64,000 nt of DNA, taken from positions 1 to 64,000 of the forward strand of contig JADZED010000027.1 of the NCBI GenBank assembly GCA_020850715.1, read 5' to 3'. The notes beneath the pieces are model-generated. The model saw only the letters and a program-made list of their open reading frames with translations, was not told the DNA's origin and searched no databases. Source of the DNA: Acidobacteriota bacterium (GTDB lineage: Bacteria; Acidobacteriota; Vicinamibacteria; Vicinamibacterales; CAVVIG01). Below, piece by piece: positions 62,160 through 64,000 of this stretch; position 1 is the first letter of the stretch; every line of letters begins with the position of its first letter. A program made the position numbers and the translations under genes.

Positions 62160-64000
62160 TCACGCCACCTCGCGGGCCACGGCGTCCGACATACGCGGCG
62201 ACGCAGCCTCCGTCGTGAGGACGCCATCGGTCGCCGCGACGACGAAGTGCGAGCCGTCCTTCCAGTGCGCGCTGATCGGGAGCTTCACATGCTCGTCGAT
62301 GAAGCGCTTCAGGAACCGCGCGCCGAACGCGATGCTGTAGCCCTTTTCGACGATCAGATCGAGCGCCTCGTCGGACACCTGCATCGTCTTGGCCGCGCGC
62401 GCCAGGGCCGCGCGGACCTGTTCGAGATAGTGCAGCGCGATCTCCCGTACTTCCTGGCGGGCCAGCGGCGCGAACAGCACCACTTCGTCGACACGGTTGC
62501 GGAACTCCGGCGAGAAACGCCGTTCGAGCTCGCGCAACACCTCGCCGCGCACCTGGTCGATCCCGATGCTGCGGTGCAGGAACCCGAGCGGGTTGGTGAG
62601 CTTCCGGAAGTGCTCGGCGCCGAGATTCGACGTCATGATGATCACGGCGTCGCTGAGGTAGACCCGCTTGCCGCGGCCGTCGGTCAGCCACCCCTCGTCG
62701 AACGCCTGCAGGAAGAGGTTCAGCGTGTTCGGGCTGGCCTTTTCCACTTCGTCCAGGAGGACCACCGCGTAGGGATTGTCCCGCAGCTGGTTGGTCAGCA
62801 CGCCGCCGCGCTCGCTGCCGACGATGCCCCGCGGCATGCCAATCAGCTTGTCGACCGACACCGAGCCGTCCTGGTACTCGGACATGTCGATGCGAATCAT
62901 CTTCTTCTCGTCGCCGAACAGGAACTCGGCGACGGCCTTCGCCAGCTCCGTCTTGCCGACGCCGGTCGGACCGAGGAACAACAGCACGCCGTCGGGCCGG
63001 TCGAAGCCGTCCTTCAACGGCCCTTTGTTGAGGACGAGACGCCGCGCGACGGCACGCACCGCTTCGTGCTGTCCGACCAGCCGCCGTGAGAGCCGCGTCT
63101 CGATGTCCTTGAAGCGGTCGGTGACGTCGCGGAAGACCATGTCCTCGGGAATCTGCGCCGCGTGCGAGATCACCGCGACGACATCGCCGGTCCGCACGTC
63201 CCAGCGCCGATCGATCTCGGCCCGCACGGCGGCCGTGTCCAGCCAGCCGATGACCTTGTCCGGCAGATGGAGGTGGCGCATGTAGCGCGGCGACAGCTCC
63301 AGCGCGGCCTCGACCGCCTCGTCGAGAATGCGGACCGAATAGTTGCGCTCGAGCCGCGGCCGCAGCCGGTAGAGAATCTGGCGGGTCTCCTCGAGGCTCG
63401 GCTCGTTCACCGTGACGCAGCGGAAGCGGCGCGCCAGCGCCTCGTCCTCCTGGATGAATTCCTTGTACTCGGTGAGCGTCGTCGCGGCAATCATCCGGAT
63501 CTCGCCCCGTGCGAGCACCGACTTGAAGATGTTGGCCGCGTCCGACGGCGCGCCGAGCGCGGAGCCGGCGCCGACCATCGTGTGCGCCTCGTCGACGAAC
63601 AGAATGAGGTTCGGCCGCTCCTTCAGCTCGCGGATGACGTTCTGGATCCGATCCTCGAACATGCCGCGGAGCATCGTGCCGGCGACCATGGCGTTCATCT
63701 GCAGGTTCACGACCTGGCAGTCGCGGAGGCGCACGGGCACGCTCTCCGGCTCGAATTCGATGCGGCGCGCGAGCCCCTCCGCGATCGCGGTCTTGCCGAC
63801 GCCCGGCTCGCCGATGAGCATCACCGAGTTGGCGCGCTCCCGGTGGCACAGGATCTCCAGCACCTGCTGGATCTCGGGATCGCGCCCGAAAACCGGCGGC
63901 AGCTTGTCCTGGCGCCCGAGCAGATTCAGGTTCGTGGCGAAGTGCTTCAGGAACGGGGGCAGCTCGAACCGCTTCTTCAGCCGCTCCTCCCGCTGCTCGA
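62160..64000 (-). CDS. ClpA/ClpC-type AAA+ unfoldase, 5' end cut by window edge
   Basis: The C-terminal 612 residues or so of a Hsp100 protein. The frame is open to base 64000 and begins upstream of the window, so the ATG/GTG at 63863 in the track is not the true start. Two AAA+ modules: GEPGVGKTAIAEGLA with LFVDEAHTM, and GPTGVGKTELAKAVA with LLDEVEKA. The linker between them is short, so the ClpB-type coiled-coil M domain is missing. Near the second module PLGFLHRS could be a ClpP-docking loop. ClpA/ClpC family or a specialised relative; the N-domain is out of view. Confidence 0.85.
   Translation of the reverse strand, partial: EQREERLKKRFELPPFLKHFATNLNLLGRQDKLPPVFGRDPEIQQVLEILCHRERANSVMLIGEPGVGKTAIAEGLARRIEFEPESVPVRLRDCQVVNLQMNAMVAGTMLRGMFEDRIQNVIRELKERPNLILFVDEAHTMVGAGSALGAPSDAANIFKSVLARGEIRMIAATTLTEYKEFIQEDEALARRFRCVTVNEPSLEETRQILYRLRPRLERNYSVRILDEAVEAALELSPRYMRHLHLPDKVIGWLDTAAVRAEIDRRWDVRTGDVVAVISHAAQIPEDMVFRDVTDRFKDIETRLSRRLVGQHEAVRAVARRLVLNKGPLKDGFDRPDGVLLFLGPTGVGKTELAKAVAEFLFGDEKKMIRIDMSEYQDGSVSVDKLIGMPRGIVGSERGGVLTNQLRDNPYAVVLLDEVEKASPNTLNLFLQAFDEGWLTDGRGKRVYLSDAVIIMTSNLGAEHFRKLTNPLGFLHRSIGIDQVRGEVLRELERRFSPEFRNRVDEVVLFAPLARQEVREIALHYLEQVRAALARAAKTMQVSDEALDLIVEKGYSIAFGARFLKRFIDEHVKLPISAHWKDGSHFVVAATDGVLTTEAASPRMSDAVAREVA

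Overview
The window is a GC-rich (by eye roughly 68%), densely coded chromosomal segment from a diderm bacterium. It holds LptD, TonB/ExbB/ExbD, a DUF5916 outer-membrane barrel protein, a membrane pyrophosphatase, Lon and a long Rel/SpoT protein. This mix, and the protein styles (signal-peptide lipoproteins with fibronectin-like or HEAT repeats, DUF5916, zinc-ribbon orphans), suggests an Acidobacteriota, possibly Vicinamibacteria-like. That placement is inference; there is no rRNA to confirm it. I see no tRNA, rRNA, CRISPR array, insertion sequence, prophage or plasmid function. About 60 protein genes are called.

Layout. 0.2-6 kb: peroxiredoxin, LigC-type ATP-dependent ligase, a lipoprotein, argG, a MocA-like nucleotidyltransferase, a small zinc-ribbon protein and a cold-shock protein. 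6-10.5 kb (minus strand): a second cold-shock gene coupled to a HAD phosphatase, then an unusual operon read erpA, Fur-ferritin fusion, PHP phosphatase, four-helix membrane protein, ABC-like protein with no intact catalytic motif. 10.5-19 kb: fdhE, fumarase and aspartase (divergent), an exported methyltransferase, thiD, moaE-moaD, prfA-prmC and a HIT protein. 19-28.4 kb: HAD plus a paired active/inactive M16 peptidase, divergent from ileS-lspA-lgt-rluD, then a NUDIX gene. 28.5-35.8 kb (minus): DksA-like, lon, histone-deacetylase-like, DUF5916, and an orphan. 35.9-40.6 kb: zinc-ribbon orphan, rpmB, ridA, rel (minus) and a TPR lipoprotein. 40.6-41.3 kb is a gene-poor gap. 41.3-52.2 kb (minus): tgt-yajC-secD-secF-uppP-DUF502-hppA, then tonB-exbB-exbD-exbD. 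52.2-64 kb: ddl, a small structured-RNA/16-residue peptide locus, a HEAT-cyclophilin fusion, deoxynucleoside kinase-accD-folC-lptD-epimerase, and a truncated ClpA-like AAA+ gene running off the right edge.

Two regulatory themes stand out. First, at least ten genes begin 6 or 7 nt downstream of a TANNNT box and lack a Shine-Dalgarno sequence, which predicts widespread leaderless mRNAs; several sit in divergent pairs sharing one central AT box. Second, genes with real leaders carry TTGAC(T/A)-N18-TANNNT promoters. The most novel candidates are the erpA/Fur-ferritin/pseudo-ABC operon (7.2-10.5 kb) and the small-RNA/micro-peptide locus (53.3-53.7 kb).

All assignments rest on reading the sequence and recalled family motifs; no database search was possible. 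Start codons were chosen from Shine-Dalgarno sequences, overlap with the previous gene, signal peptides, or the -10 box spacing.
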